NCBI GenBank assembly: GCA_023374025.1
Contig: SIJG01000028.1
Span: forward strand, 773,134 to 837,133
DNA: 64,000 nt
Reading direction: 5' to 3'
DNA from: Heterodera schachtii
Lineage: Eukaryota > Nematoda > Chromadorea > Rhabditida > Heteroderidae
Shown here: positions 12,210 through 24,408 of the stretch, in pieces
How the letters are laid out: every line of letters starts with the position of its first letter
How positions within the stretch are numbered: the first letter of the stretch is position 1
The notes under the pieces: generated by a model
What the model was told of the DNA's origin: nothing
Database searches by the model: none
The model's input: only the letters and a program-made list of their open reading frames with translations
Translations under genes and position numbers: made by a program

Positions 12210-13160
12210 GATTCATTGAATGGTAATGGGACAATTCATAAAAAGGCTCACTAAAAAATTTGAAATTAAAAGAAATAGCTAAAAAATTTGATTTTTCAAA
12301 AAAATAAGAATTCTTTATACAACAAAAGTTCTAATCCTAACTCTATTATATCAAGAGATTTCAAAGTATTCGTATTTTGCTAAATGTTATTGCAGAAAAG
12401 TTCCGTAAAAATGTTTTAAAAGTGAAATTTCCGGACTATTTTGAAAAACTTTTTGCTTACATAACGAATGATTAAAATTATAAGATTTATTTTAATAACT
12501 TTTAAGAGCCCTTTTATGTATTGACTTAGCAACCCCATTAGATGAGCAGACTATGCACTTGTTGTTTTATTTATTTGACATATGCGGATCACTAAAATTT
12601 TTGTTATTTATTTATAAAACTTATTAAATACCGTATTAATAGGAATCAAAATAAAATATATAACAAAGAATTTTCACACACAGCAACTTAAAAGATTTTA
12701 AATTAATTACTAAAAAATATTGCAAATCAAAAATGTAAATATTTTTCGACACCTACCCCTGCATTTTACCAAGCATACTCTCCCCTTAAATATTAAGAAA
12801 CCCGGAAAAATTTAAAATGTTAAACAAAAAATTTTTATGAATTTTTTATAACTTTACACCCCTAAAGAATTGGGTCTTTGCTAGCAATTTTCTAACGTAG
12901 TAAAACTGTACCCAAATTTTTTATCGCAATTACCATGTTTTAAAAGTAACAGTCGTAAATAATAAAATAATTTTTATGTATTTATCATGATATTTATAAT
13001 TAGCAAATCCTTGTATTTTTGTTATTATTGTTATATTGCAATCTTTTTCCCTTTTGGTTGGGTATTTTATATTGATAAACTTGAAAGATAGAAATATAGA
13101 ATTTTAAGAAGCTTAAAACTTTTATTGAAATTAGGGTAGCAAAATTGTCAAATGAAATTA
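12210..13160. other. A/T-rich stretch, no gene supported
   Basis: No splice-bounded G/C island was seen. A modest C-rich patch at 12750-12800 has no open frame of note. Confidence 0.4.
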
Positions 13161-13164
13161 TTTG

Positions 13165-13490
13165 CATTTTACAACAGGTCCATCAGGCAGCTTTTCCCGC
13201 TGCAAAAACGCCATAATCTGTGTTCATCAATTTTAATAATTTTGGGTGTCAAAAATAATAAAACAATAATAAATTTTATATCTATCTCTTTATTTAATTT
13301 AATTTGGTAATTAAAAATTATTTCGTAAAGTCACTTTTAATTTAAATTTTTTTTTAAAGAATCAGAGACCACATGCCAACACTATTTTGGACCTCATGTC
13401 TGGGGGCTTGGCAAAAACTTTCCCGTCAGTTGTATTAACAGACCAATGTTCAATTCATTTTTAATCCATTCTTTAAGCAATGTCATTTAG
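13165..13490. CDS. Coding island of two exon-like patches, strand unresolved
   Basis: Two G/C patches lie at about 13178-13225 and 13360-13490. Plus reading: after ACAACAG, SIRQLFPLQKRHNL, then after TTTAAAG (phase agrees) IRDHMPTLFWTSCLGAW..., or a third frame ending in TAG at 13488-13490. Minus reading: TTDGKVFAKPPDMRSKI, and after GTTTTTGCAG REKLPDGPVVKCK with a stop. The codon choice looks coding in both directions. One of these is real exon sequence, but I cannot decide which. Confidence 0.4.
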
Positions 13491-13494
13491 ATTA

Positions 13495-14955
13495 TTTTTT
13501 GACATTATAAAGACAATTTTTTATTAAAGTTTTTTAATTACGCATCAAATTGTTTTCTGGAGCTGAATAATATTACTTTTATTAAAAATAAGAATCAGCG
13601 ATGTAATAAGAACTAAAATATTAAAAAACAAAACATATTAAAATTGAACATCATTTTGTTAGTTAAACATAACATCATCATTGAGAAAATTAAGGCGACA
13701 AGTAAGAAGTTATTTATTTATTAAAATATGAAATAAACTAAATTAAAAAATACGAATTATGTCTTGTTTTGGTTTAGTTATTAAAAAGATAAATTTTGTT
13801 CATTTAAAACTATAAAACCATGTTTGATAAAATATGTAATTAAACTGTGTAAAAAGGAATTATTTCGATTTTCGGTAATGGTCTATAAAATGTGCTTGCA
13901 ACCATATTAATTCTATTTTATATATATTTATTATAGTATAAATGAGAATTAATGATCTAGTGATTTTTAGCTTTAAATTTAATTTTAGATGCATTATTAA
14001 ATACTTGAAAAAATTAATTCGAAAATATTTTTAATATTTCGACTAAAAATTTTGTTTAAGTTTGGAATGTTGAGAGTATTGTGAAATTCACTCAACGAAA
14101 TGGGAGAAAGGAAAGGCCATTATGTAAAGTCGAATTAAGCCAATCTGATGATTGCTTTATGAGGTTTTGCATTTTTGTAATAAAAATTGTGAATTAATTT
14201 TATTTGTTATTTTAATTTACAAAACATAAGTTTACGAAATTTATAAAGTATTTATGCATATTGAAATAAACTTTTTTCCGATAGAGATAGTATAAATGAA
14301 ATTTCATTTTGACAATTCTCAATTTGTTATATATTATTCTTATCAATTTAATTTGATTCTAAATATTGTTTAAGTATGCAAGCAACTAATTTTTTTTAAT
14401 CAATATCCTGCTATAAGTAATTTTTAAGGTAAATATTTTATATATACATCTCCGAAAATTAAATATTTTTTATCTTGAATTCTTAAAAAGAAATAATTTT
14501 TGAAAAATCAGTCATTTTAAAGCTCACTTATTTAAAAACTAAATATTATATTGAATAATTTTATAAATAAAGAAAAAATATAAAGGGAAACAAACAATGC
14601 ATGTAATAAATCTGTTAAACTATCTCTTTTAAAAAAACATCTGGGACCGTAGGAATGACGGAAATTAGGCATAATACCAATTTTAAAAGTAGACGAAAAT
14701 AATAGTATTTTAATGTATTATAATGCTAAAAATAAATATAAAAAATAAATTGATCAGAAAACAATATTATTTTAATGTATAATAATGCTAATAAAAAAAT
14801 AAAAAATAAAATTTCGCTTATTTGCCATTAATCTGACATATCAAGAAATAATTCTAAATCATTTTAAGAAATTGCCAAATATAAATATAATATCATATGA
14901 ACAATTATTAAATAATTTATTAAAATAAATATTATTCTGGCATTAATTGTCCTTT
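13495..14955. other. A/T-rich stretch, no gene supported
   Basis: Nothing recognised except a near-duplicate pair of short strings around 14700 and 14770 (AATATTATTTTAATGTAT-like). Confidence 0.4.
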
Positions 14956-14958
14956 CAG

Positions 14959-14970
14959 TTTTCAGTCACA
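14959..14970 (+). other. Candidate 12-nt microexon
   Basis: A textbook acceptor TGTCCTTTCAG and a textbook donor GTAAGTAC lie 12 bases apart. No partner exons could be assigned, so this is only a splice-site observation. Confidence 0.2.
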
Positions 14971-15065
14971 GTAAGTACACTTGATTGAACCATCATTTTA
15001 AATTATTTTTTGGTTTTGCATAATTATCTTTGCAATTTGATGTTTTCTTTGCTCTTTGTTGTTTT

Positions 15066-15315
15066 TTAAATGCAGTAAAGATTTGTTTTTGCATTCAAAT
15101 TTAACATTATTAAATTGTTTTTAAATCTTACAATAAGTTCACTTTTGGAATAATTTGTTTCAATTGTTTCTCCAATAATTAAAAATCGATAGCCATTTTT
15201 TCTTTTAATCCCCCCCCCCCCATTCCCCACTCGTTCATCATCTTCGGCGTTTACGCACACAGCGCACAAATTGATTTTCCATTTTACAATTTTGGTCCCA
15301 TTCTTTGGCTTTAAC
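15066..15315 (-). CDS. Candidate host exon interrupted by the hAT transposon
   Basis: On the minus strand the frame reads LKPKNGTKIVKWKINLCAVC..., passes a G9-type run, and continues to TAA at 15066-15068. The first codons overlap the target duplication. On the far side of the transposon (17846 upward) the minus strand shows an acceptor-like TTTTTCAATAG. So before insertion the exon probably began about 8 nt from the insertion point. The function is unknown. The C-terminal part is A/T rich and may be spurious. Confidence 0.35.
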
Positions 15316-15445
15316 CAGGGCTCGTATCGTCCAAAGTCGGCTTCCAAGGACGGGTAGGCCGACTTGCAAGGACATAGTGGGGGAAATTCATGAAATCCAA
15401 GGACATTTAAAATTTTTATTATATGAAATGAAAAATGGTTAATAT

Positions 15446-17536
15446 TTATTCAAATGGTTTGTATTTTTCACCGGTATGGATTTTTTCCAACATTTTTTTG
15501 TTTTCACTGATCATTTTCCTCATTTCCGCGCACGCGAGATCAAAGTTCACCTTCACCAATAAGAGCGCTTTGACTGATTCAACTTCCAATGAATTTCTTT
15601 CTTTGGTCCATTGACTGCTTGCCAGTGAAAAAACTCGTTCCACGAATGCGTTGGATGTCGGAATCTTTAAAATAAAAATTCATTTCTTTTTTTATTTTTA
15701 ATGACCGAAAAAGCTGCACTGACGAACGATACAAATTTGTATAGGCCTCTGTTGCACCATCCGCTTCAAAAATTCCCTTCCATTTATCTTCGGCTGATTT
15801 GAGCCAAAATTCTTCTGAAATGCCGGCCAATGTTTGATTCACGGCAGACACTTCATCAAACAGTTCATCCAATTGCGCTATTTCGGGACAAATTTGCTCA
15901 GCAAGATGCACAACTTCTGCATAATTCAAAGGATGTTTTTGTAAATTTGTCCATGAAATATTTTTTGGTAATAATTGTAGTTGGAACCATCGATCAATGT
16001 ATTCAAGCACAATTTTGTAAAAATTCTTAAGAAAAAATGCATTCATAAATCAAAAATACCAAAATTTTCCTACGCAAAAATCAATTTCAAGTTCCGGTGA
16101 TGCACGGCGCAACGCAAAATGTCCTCCAAAAAATGGCCTTCCGAAATTTCCAGTACCGTGCAAACGCACTTCAATCTTGGCACGAAATTGCTCCATAATA
16201 CTGATTAAATCCGGCAACATCAAATTTGATTTCTGTAAAAACATTAAGATTTTAATTTTTAAGTTAATTGTTAACTTGTAATGCCAAAATTGGCTCGTCA
16301 AACGTCTTCAAAATATTTTGTAAAAAGTAACAAATCGGTTCAGAATTTTCCGATTGAAAAAATTCATCTAAAACACGCGGCTTGTTCGGCATTGCAAAGA
16401 GCTTTTTCAATTGGTGCCATTTCTCTAACATTCGGCTCACCACTTTTGATAGGGTAGTCCAACGTGTGGGTGAATGGGTTGGCAATGGTACAAAAGTCGT
16501 CTTTAAAACAATATTAATTTTAAAATTTATTTGAAAATTGAGCACCTCATACTGGTCACAAATTTCATGAAATTCGGTGTGCCTTTGCGTCGATCCTTTG
16601 AAATATGAAGTTAATTTGTAAACGACGGACTCAATGTCAAATTGCAATTGTTCGGCACCCCTTTTTGCTGCGTTATGCAAAATATGGGCTGAAATTTTTA
16701 AATAAGAAGAATAAACAATTTAAAAATAACCGGAACAGCCAATCGGAATGATATTTTGCCTCTTTGAAAAACTGATCAAATTCTTAAAGTCCAGCTGATG
16801 TTTTTCCATGGACGAACAAATCCAATCAAATAGTTGATCAGCAGTCTCTCCAGGCAATGAAGTCATGTCCAACAATCGGGTCCTGAGTCCTAATTTGCCA
16901 TTGAAAAATCGGATCACAATAGGAACGAGTTTTTTTTCGCCATGATTGCTTGCGTCAATGCAAAGTGAAAATGGCTGTTCGCCCAACTCATTTTTCATAA
17001 GTTCCATTGAAAACGGGCTCAGAACTCCTGTATTTGTAATTTTGATTTTATCTTTGATTTTTCAAAACCTTTAATAATTGCCGCAGTTTTCTTCTGTGCC
17101 GACCCGTAGCGTTTCGCAATCTCAGAATCCAAAAAAACTTCTTTATACAATGTTGATGAACAATTAGTTGACGCAAACGATTGATGATGGTTACACACAT
17201 GGTAAGCAAAAGTGCCTAAAAACAAATTTTTACACTTAAAAAAGGCTAAAAAAGACCCTCAGCCGTTGCAACTTGAAGGTCAATTGAATTAAGCGTCGAT
17301 TTGGATCGAACAAAATTCTCAATGGTTGTGCTTTTACGCCTTTCCTCTTTAATTTGCTTATGTTCTTTGTATTCCATGTGCGACTTTATGGCCGAAACTC
17401 CCATCGACTCGACATTGATGTCTTTTTGGCAAAAGGTACAATAAAAAAAGCCATTCCCTTTCCGGCTTTTTTTGACAAAATTATATTGTTTTTCCCAATC
17501 GGAATTGAAAGAACATTTGCGCTTATTTGAAAACAT
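15446..17536 (-). pseudogene. hAT transposase, seven proposed exons, damaged
   Basis: Proposed exons, in transcript order: 17536-17257, 17215-16731, 16688-16546, 16500-16276, 16232-16074, 16025-15720, 15664-15446. The introns are 41-55 bp with GT..AG ends. Exon 1 gives a zinc finger (FYCTFC ... SHMEYKEHK, C-x2-C ... H-x5-H). Exon 2 holds the first catalytic-core block (FSLCIDASNHGEKKLV, Asp visible). Joining exons 2 and 3 restores the hAT motif IGCSAHILHNA, and exon 4 carries HSPTRW. Exon 7 starts IPTSNAFVERVFSLASSQW, the C-terminal dimerisation (hATC) region with the ERxFS glutamate. Two faults are visible. There is a one-base frameshift near 17044, before the VLSP block. In addition, the segment after LISFS that normally carries the second aspartate (SxDN) is missing, with KRQNIIPIGCS following directly. 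This copy is therefore probably inactive unless those are assembly errors. The splice sites are my reading. Confidence 0.85.
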
Positions 17537-17736
17537 TCTGAAATAAAAATGGGTAAATAAGAAATAGATAATAATAATAAATAAGAAATTGATAATAATA
17601 AATATTAAGTCTTAACCATGAGAAAAAAATTACATTTTTATTGACATAATGCCATAATTTAATCAAAATATTGTTGAAATTACAAAAAATTTAGCAAATT
17701 TCTTGGAATTTTTTTTTAAATTTTCAAAATGCTCAT

Positions 17737-17830
17737 TTCCAAGGACGTCCTTGGCATCCAAGGACATTTTTTATTTCCAAGGAAGAGAGTCAAATTCCAA
17801 GGACGTCCTTGGCATCCAAGGACGAATGCG
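17737..17830. repeat. Subterminal palindromic repeats of transposon E
   Basis: Two copies of the palindrome CCAAGGACGTCCTTGG, each followed by CATCCAAGGACR, with a lone TTCCAAGGAAG between them. The opposite end (15337-15405) has dispersed CAAGGAC words and an inverted pair AAGTCGGC / GCCGACTT. This is typical of transposase-binding arrays in hAT elements. Confidence 0.8.
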
Positions 17831-18663
17831 AGCCCTGGCTTTAACTATTGAAAAATCAAATCAATAATTTAAACGCATAAAGTTTTTGAATTCATGAATT
17901 TCAAACAATTTTGTTATTTGTTTTCTCCAAATTTATTCTCCATAAAAACATTATTTGGTAAATTTTATATAAGAAATAAACCAACATAATAAATAAATGA
18001 TTAAAATAATATATTCAAATCAAAAATTTAATAAACTCCATGGATTTGTATGATGCAAATTATTTTAATTTTAATTTGCTATCTGTACGTGAAATAAATC
18101 TTCTTAGAAATAAAAAAAATACCAAATAAACGCTGAAATATTAGATTTTTATTCAATAATTTTTATTATAATTTATATTTCAAAATAAATCATAAAGTTC
18201 GAGCAAATAAAATATTTAATTAAAATGCAAAAAAATTTTGCTCGTTTGAGCGAAAAAATCTTCGTTTATCTTAATTTTGTATCTAAAGTTAAAACTTCTG
18301 ACATTTAAGACATGAATAACGTAGTTAAAATTTTGTGTTTTTATAATTTTAAATTCAATTTTCAAATGAAAGTTGGCGTAATTAATGAAAATATAAAAAC
18401 ATTTACAAAATTTCGTTATAATATATAATTAATTTATTCAAAACCATGATAAACTACATAAAAAATATGATAAAATAAATCAGTTTTCAAAATTCTGATA
18501 AAAATGTTAAAACTAGAAAATCATATAGAGGAAATAATTAACAATGTCAACGAATATTTTATATATTAAAAACTATTCATCCACATACGACAACACGAAG
18601 AAACTATTTTGTAGTAAGAAATTTAGTATATGATTTCAAAAATTCCATGAAAGATTGTAACAG

Positions 18664-18825
18664 CAAATTGTTGATGATAACGAAATTTGTTTCCGGTCAG
18701 TCGGAGAGAGCGATGAGAATAAAAATTACCATTATTTGACGCAAAATTATAATATGAGAGGAACTGCGAAACAAAACAAATTTAGAAGAGGAACAAAATT
18801 AAGGAAACAAAATGCCACAAATTAA
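18664..18825 (+). CDS. Candidate terminal exon, hydrophilic protein
   Basis: Acceptor TTGTAACAG at 18655-18663, then 53 codons to TAA at 18823-18825: QIVDDNEICFRSVGESDENK... and a Lys/Arg/Asn-rich end. G/C is higher than in the flanks. Upstream exons were not found, and the product is unknown. Confidence 0.4.
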   Translation, partial: QIVDDNEICFRSVGESDENKNYHYLTQNYNMRGTAKQNKFRRGTKLRKQNATN

Positions 18826-18849
18826 TTATTTTAAATTAAATACGAGGTC

Positions 18850-19104
18850 AAATATCATACCAAAAATGTGTGAAAACTTGGTACCTTGCGTACTTTTAGC
18901 CATAGCTTTGCTGAAACTTGACCAAATTTTTTGAAATTTAGATGAGCTTGTACAGAACACCTAGGGCTATCCAATGGAACCAAGAATGTTTAATTTGATT
19001 GGCAATGACAAAAGCTATTGGAAGTTTTTTGTTAAAAATTTCAATTTTATGGTTTTTTATATAACGCCCTTTTTGATGGTTTTTATATAACGACACAACA
19101 CCAT
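18850..19104. repeat. Half copy P3 of the foldback family
   Basis: The right half matches P1 and P2: GAAACTTGACCAAATTTTTT, CCTAGGGCTATCCAATGGA, CCAAGAATGTTTAATTTG. The end CGACACAACACCATA corresponds to the terminal TATGGTGCTGTGTCG of the other copies. The opposite arm is missing. A short string, TGGTTTTTATATAACG-like, is repeated at 19050 and 19078. Confidence 0.6.
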
Positions 19105-19485
19105 ATTTTCACAATTTATTTGTTCGACATTTCTTTGATTATTAATTAAAAAGGAAAAAAGATTAAAAACAAATTCAACTTAATAAATTATTTTATGAGT
19201 TTGCACATTGAAAATTGTATATCACTTTTAATTTTGAAATTTAATTTTATTTTTCTTATTTTTCATTTTCTTTGTATAATTTATTTTTTTATTGTAATAA
19301 GTGTTTTACTATCTTAATGTATAAAATGTTCACTTCAGGTTTTTTATGATGATTTTACATGTTGAGAGATTTTACAAAAATTATATATCTTTTAAATTAT
19401 CAAGTTATTTTCGTTACTATTCAATTAATAGATTGCAAGAATGCAGTAGTATGAAGCATGGAAACAAAAAAGCTAATTTGAAGGT

Positions 19486-19704
19486 ATGCCACGTGTAAAA
19501 TATGTAAATTATAAATTATTAACGGCGCATGCGCCCATTTTAATCTCGTCCTCGTCGCTACCGTACGAGTCAGATAATAAGAACGGCAATAATAAAGAAT
19601 ATGGATTCATCTTTCTGCTTTTGTATTCTATATTTATGTTATGCGTTTTATTACTCGCGCTTACTGATTTTTGTGAGTTTATTTTATTAAAAATATTTAA
19701 TTGA
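19486..19704 (+). CDS. Candidate small single-pass membrane protein
   Basis: 72 codons from ATG 19486. A polar N-terminal half (MPRVKYVNYKLLTAHAP..., with a Ser run and SDNKNGNNK) is followed by one strong membrane segment (YGFIFLLLYSIFMLCVLLLA). Codon use (GCG, TCG, CCG, TAC) is unlike the surrounding A/T. A second possibility is that MKHGNKKANLK from 19451 is a start exon whose donor is the GTATGC overlapping this ATG. The function is unknown. Confidence 0.4.
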   Translation: MPRVKYVNYKLLTAHAPILISSSSLPYESDNKNGNNKEYGFIFLLLYSIFMLCVLLLALTDFCEFILLKIFN

Positions 19705-20027
19705 TCATTATTTACTCGCGTAAAAAATTTTTTTAATGTAATACTTGATTCATTTTGTTGACCCGTTCAAGATTATCTACATTTTTAAAACTTCGGATTC
19801 TTTATGTTTTATATTTTATTTAAAAGATTGTTTATTAATATTTACGTAATTGATTTTTTTAATTTCCTTTTGAGAGTTTTTTATTATTTGATTTATATAT
19901 TAAGATTTCAAATATTAATATGCGAAAAACCTTTAAAACAAATTTTCAAATTTTATTATGTTACCTATGAGCATTTCATGCATCTTTTATTTCTTTTTGA
20001 ATTTGGTTATAATTTAAGCTTAAAATT

Positions 20028-20080
20028 GGTGGCTCGGTTGGTTAAATTCACATTTTTTGCAGCTTGGGTTTAAATCGAAC
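20028..20080 (+). repeat. Degenerate tRNA-like segment
   Basis: TGGCTCGGTTGGTTAA resembles a pol III A box, and GGGTTTAAATCG a degenerate B box. The spacing is a few bases shorter than in a tRNA, so it is at most a relic. Confidence 0.25.
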
Positions 20081-20797
20081 ATAAAAATAAATTAATTTTA
20101 ATTAATGTATAATATAATTAAATAATTAAAAATCTTTTTCTAGACTAAAAAAATTTAAGATATCTTTTCTTTAGTAAAAAAACTAAAAAATAAAAATAAA
20201 TCTAATGGTTGGGAATTAATTCACAATAGAAATCGAAAAGCTACCTAAACAATGCAATGAAAACTCTCATTCATATTTTGATGAATTTTTTAGCATAAAT
20301 CCGTAATAAGATTCTAAAAAGTAATAATTATAAAATTAATTGAAAAGATAAGATTTAAAATTCTTTATCATTACAATTAGGTTCTCCATGGACCTTGCAA
20401 ATCCTTCAGATTATTAATTTTAGTGCAACTATTTAAAAATACTTTATCATTTTAATTTATAAACCCATATAAATTTAAATTTAAAAAAGCAAATAAATGC
20501 AATTGAGAAGCACACATGATTTTAGGAATATATTCATCTTTAAACCAAGAAAAAACATCAAATTTGTTATAATTTGACGAATTCCAATTCTAAATTGTAA
20601 TAATAAATAAATTATTTCGAAATTTCTGAAATCTTATGTAATAAAACATGTTACCTGTCGTACCCTACTATTAAGAGAAAGATATTAAAAATAATAAATA
20701 AAAAAGCTATTTAATTTTCTAATTCAAAGTAAAATCGGTAAATTGTTACCTATATGTCTTTCAATATCTGAATATTATTCTTAGCAAACCCAATTAA

Positions 20798-23186
20798 TCA
20801 TTCATTTATTATTTTGTTGTTTTTGTTTAATTCAATATAATTTATTATTATTCTTCCGGACAATTGATTTCTCTTGTTATTTCGTATTAGCTGCGTAAAC
20901 ACTTCATTTAATGAAAATTGGTTTCAGAATTTTTTTTTTGAATTTTTATGATTAATTTATTTGTTTAGCATTTAAAATTCACAGATATGTTATCTAGCAT
21001 ACTCATATTAATAATATATAAAAATCATTTTAATTCCTGAACACTTTTTAAGTGGTACCTTATTTATAATATGATTTAATTTTTTAATTTACCGTATACC
21101 TGGAAGAATTTCCCGATTCTAGCACCTTAATTGAACATTATATTTATATTTAATTAGAAAATTAAACAATTATTTATTCCATTTACCAGCTTGAATGTGT
21201 TGGATTACACGTGAACCTTAATTATATATGCATTATAATAACAAAGTTGCTTGTAAAAAACTTTATTTCAAAATCGAAACAGTCTGAAAGTTTGGAAGCT
21301 TTTAACAATTTTATTGCTAATATTTTCAAGAATCTACAATTTTATTTTAAAAAAATTTGAATTTATAAAGCTGTTGATATGTTTATATTTTATTTTTTTT
21401 TGACAACAGATAATCACTTTTTTAAATTATTAAGTTATTATTTGATGAAATTAAAACATAATAATAAAATAGTAATAATACATTTTTACCAGAAAAGATG
21501 CATTAAACCAGGAACTTATTCCTTAATTTTATTAATTTATTTTTTTACGAAAAAATAACTAATTCTGTCAATGAGTGCTGGTTATTTTATGTTTATTGTT
21601 TCTTATTTTGTCAAATGCTGCGTATTACTTTTTTTAATTGATTTTATAATTTGACAATGACATGGTGGACTTTTATTTTATTTATTTTGTAGTTTTAAAT
21701 ATGCTTTGTATTTTTAAAAAAATGCTCAATTTATATGTGAGGTAAAAAATAAATGAAAATGAAAAATGTAAAAGGGAAGAATACAATTTGATCATCCAAG
21801 GCTAAATTTCGCTCAATTTCTATTCAAATCTTAATGATCAGAACTTCTCCTCATTTTGCTTTAACGCATTAGGAAAAAAATTCATGAAAGTTTGTTTTAA
21901 TTTCTTGTTATTTGCTGTAGATTATATTTTTTATTATTTTGTATAAACTTGTTTCATTTTCATATCACATTTTAACGAATTACATTAATTTTATGTTGAA
22001 TTTTTGCAATTAAAATTTTAATGTAACATTTAATTTTTTAAATTCTAATATTTCTATATAACTTATATATTCTTCTAAGCAGATATATGTCGCAATGTTT
22101 TATCTGTGCTGATTTAAGCTAAGGGCTGAAATTAATTTGCAGTTTGAGTTATAATCTTGGTTTATGTACGTGGATAGAACGGGCCAAAGTTGCGAACTTT
22201 TTTTCTAATCTTGAATTCTTAGGTATTTTATTTAATTATTCGTGAATTTATAATAGCCAATTAAAAATGTTTTTGTTGCTGGTTTCAAAATCAAAATCAA
22301 AATAATAATTTTTTTTTATCCAAAACGAGTTTTAACTGTTGGTGTTATTAATTATATAATTTATATCAAATGTTCATTTTATTTTATTTAATCATCAATT
22401 AATTTATATTCAAGTACCGTTGTGTATCCAATTAAGAAAATTTTGCTATTTAACTAACTTTTTATAATTGTCTCAGTTTCCTTAAATTATTCATATTTAT
22501 TTTTAAATTAGTTTTTATACAACATACAAATTAAATAATATAAAAACTAAATCATATAGGTTTATTCGATCAAGCCTTTCATCTAAAAAACTTAATTCTT
22601 AATCATTCAATTTTTTTTAAATTTTTTTTTATTAATAATTATTATCAATCATAATTAAAGGCCTTCAATATGAAATATTTCGCACCTGATAATTATATTT
22701 TTGAATATTAATGCATTTGCATTAAATTCTCTAGTATTATCAACAGTTTTATAATTCATTATTATATATGTTGTTTTAATTAATTTTTTTAAAACATGAT
22801 GAATTCCATTAATATCATTTCATTTTTCTCCAAGGCTCTATTGCATTAGTTTTTATTATTTTAAATATTTTCAGCCAATCAAATTGAAAATATGATGAAC
22901 ATCAACTAGTGCTTTAAAATTTTTTAAAATATTTATCTAATTTGATTGGGATTTTTCTCATGATCACGGAAAAATTTTTTTATAGCATTTATTCTTCAAT
23001 TTTTTTTCATAAATTATCATTTAATTTTTAAAGAGTTTTTAGATTATTAAATATTAATATAAAATATTTTCTCGGTCACATAGAACGTAATATTTTGCTA
23101 TTTCATAAAAACTAAATTACTTTTGAGATTCATATTGTCTTTAAAATATTGCATTAGATGTAACCTTTTCTCCGAAGCTTGTCCAT
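20798..23186 (-). CDS. Microexon gene: five proposed exons of 22, 27, 30, 26 and 93 nt
   Basis: Exons in transcript order: 23186-23165 (ATG, MDKLRRK, donor GTTACA); 22196-22170 (RNFGPFYP, donor GTACAT); 21216-21187 (SRVIQHIQA, donor GTAAAT); 21125-21100 (ARIGKFFQ, donor GTATAC); 20890-20798 (acceptor TTTACGCAG, LIRNNKRNQLSGR..., TGA). The junction phases agree throughout (1, 1, 1, 0). Each exon is a G/C-rich island in A/T desert. The introns are 968, 953, 61 and 209 bp. The product is 65 residues, basic and aromatic in the first half and Asn/Ile/Lys rich at the end, with no signal peptide and no recognised family. The last A/T-rich codons are the least certain. The chain was assembled by eye, so missed or false exons are possible. 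Confidence 0.42.
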
Positions 23187-23570
23187 TTTTGTATTTTAAA
23201 AAAATATTAAAATTGCCTGGTGGTCTCAGTAATTAAAAAGATAAAATTATTTTTTGTTTTTCATTTATATTTTTGTATAAATAAATTGAAAATAATTTTA
23301 AATTAAAATTAAATTCAAATGATCAAGAAACCTTTTAAATATTGCAGAAGAAGTTTGAGAATTTTTTGGTAAAATATAATTTATTTGGATAATTGATTAT
23401 TGAAGCGTGATTCGGCCATAATAATAATTAAATTATTTAAAACTTTTAGAGATACACTCAAAACAATGAAATCTATTTATTTTTAATAAAATATTTTAGT
23501 TGCAGTCTATTTTTCTGGGCCTCTTTCAAAGAAAAAAACCATAAATTTTTGGTTTTAGTCAAATTTATTT

Positions 23571-23634
23571 TCAATAATCTGTTATCGATATATTAATATT
23601 TTAGTCAATAATCTGTTATCGATATATTAATATT
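23571..23634. repeat. Tandem duplication, 30-bp unit, period 34
   Basis: Two identical copies starting TCAATAATCTGTTATCGA, separated by TTAG. No function is evident. Confidence 0.85.
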
Positions 23635-24408
23635 CTCCATTCCATTCATTCCTTTCTTCCTCGAACAATCTCCCAACTTTTCTTCGTTCTTCTCACTGAC
23701 CACTTTAATTCTAAAATAGCAAAAAATTATCATAATACAAATATTGATTTAAAAAAATTGAATTTAATCGGATACTGAATAATATAATTTATTGCTTTGT
23801 GGTCGTATATTGATTTATAAATGAGCCGAGCGTTATTACCGGATCAAAACAAATCCAAAAGATTTATCATTTTTATCAAATCATTAAAATAAGTTAATTT
23901 TAAATTTCTATTATAATTCTTCCAAAGATTTTTAAATAATTATTGTTCTACAAGGGCTTTGAATAAAAGCACAATAAACAATAAAAACCATGAAAATATT
24001 ATATATTTCGGCAAATATTTAATAAGTAAAAACTAGATTTCGTTTTTAAATTGTAGGGTAATACCTAAATATTAAATTTTAGTCATAGGTCCTACTCCAT
24101 AGAAAGAAAATGAGGCCTAGTGAAAAGATTTTAGGGCCTAATGACAACATATAAAATAAGAATAAAAATAAATAAATTCAAAAATTATTTTAAAAAAAAA
24201 ATTATAAATTTAAAATTAAAATAAATTAAACCCAAGTTGTTACGAAGTGAAAATAAAAATGTTGCGGAGCTGGAATTAATAAAATGTATAATAAATATGT
24301 TCAAAACAAAAAATATTAATGTAAAAAAGCTTTTTAATCTTGGTGATATGATATACAAAAGTTATAAAATTGTAAAGTATAATATGAAAGCATCATAAAT
24401 AAAGTTTT

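Larger units (their letters stand above)
15316..17837 (-). mobile_element. Full-length hAT transposon E, 2522 bp
   Basis: Ends: CAGGGCTCGTATCGTCC at 15316 and, read on the minus strand from 17837, CAGGGCTCGCATTCGTCC. A perfect 8-bp target duplication GCTTTAAC lies at 15308-15315 and 17838-17845. The element carries a hAT transposase gene on the minus strand (15446-17536) and clusters of the palindrome CCAAGGACGTCCTTGG near the end upstream of the gene (17737-17830), with single CCAAGGAC words near the other end. These are probably transposase-binding sites. Exact duplications and matching ends point to a recent insertion. Confidence 0.95.

Noticed and set aside
19804..20073. 89-codon hydrophobic ORF
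   Set aside because: Phe/Tyr/Ile composition expected from A/T-rich sequence. No splice sites, no domain, and the end overlaps a tRNA-like relic.
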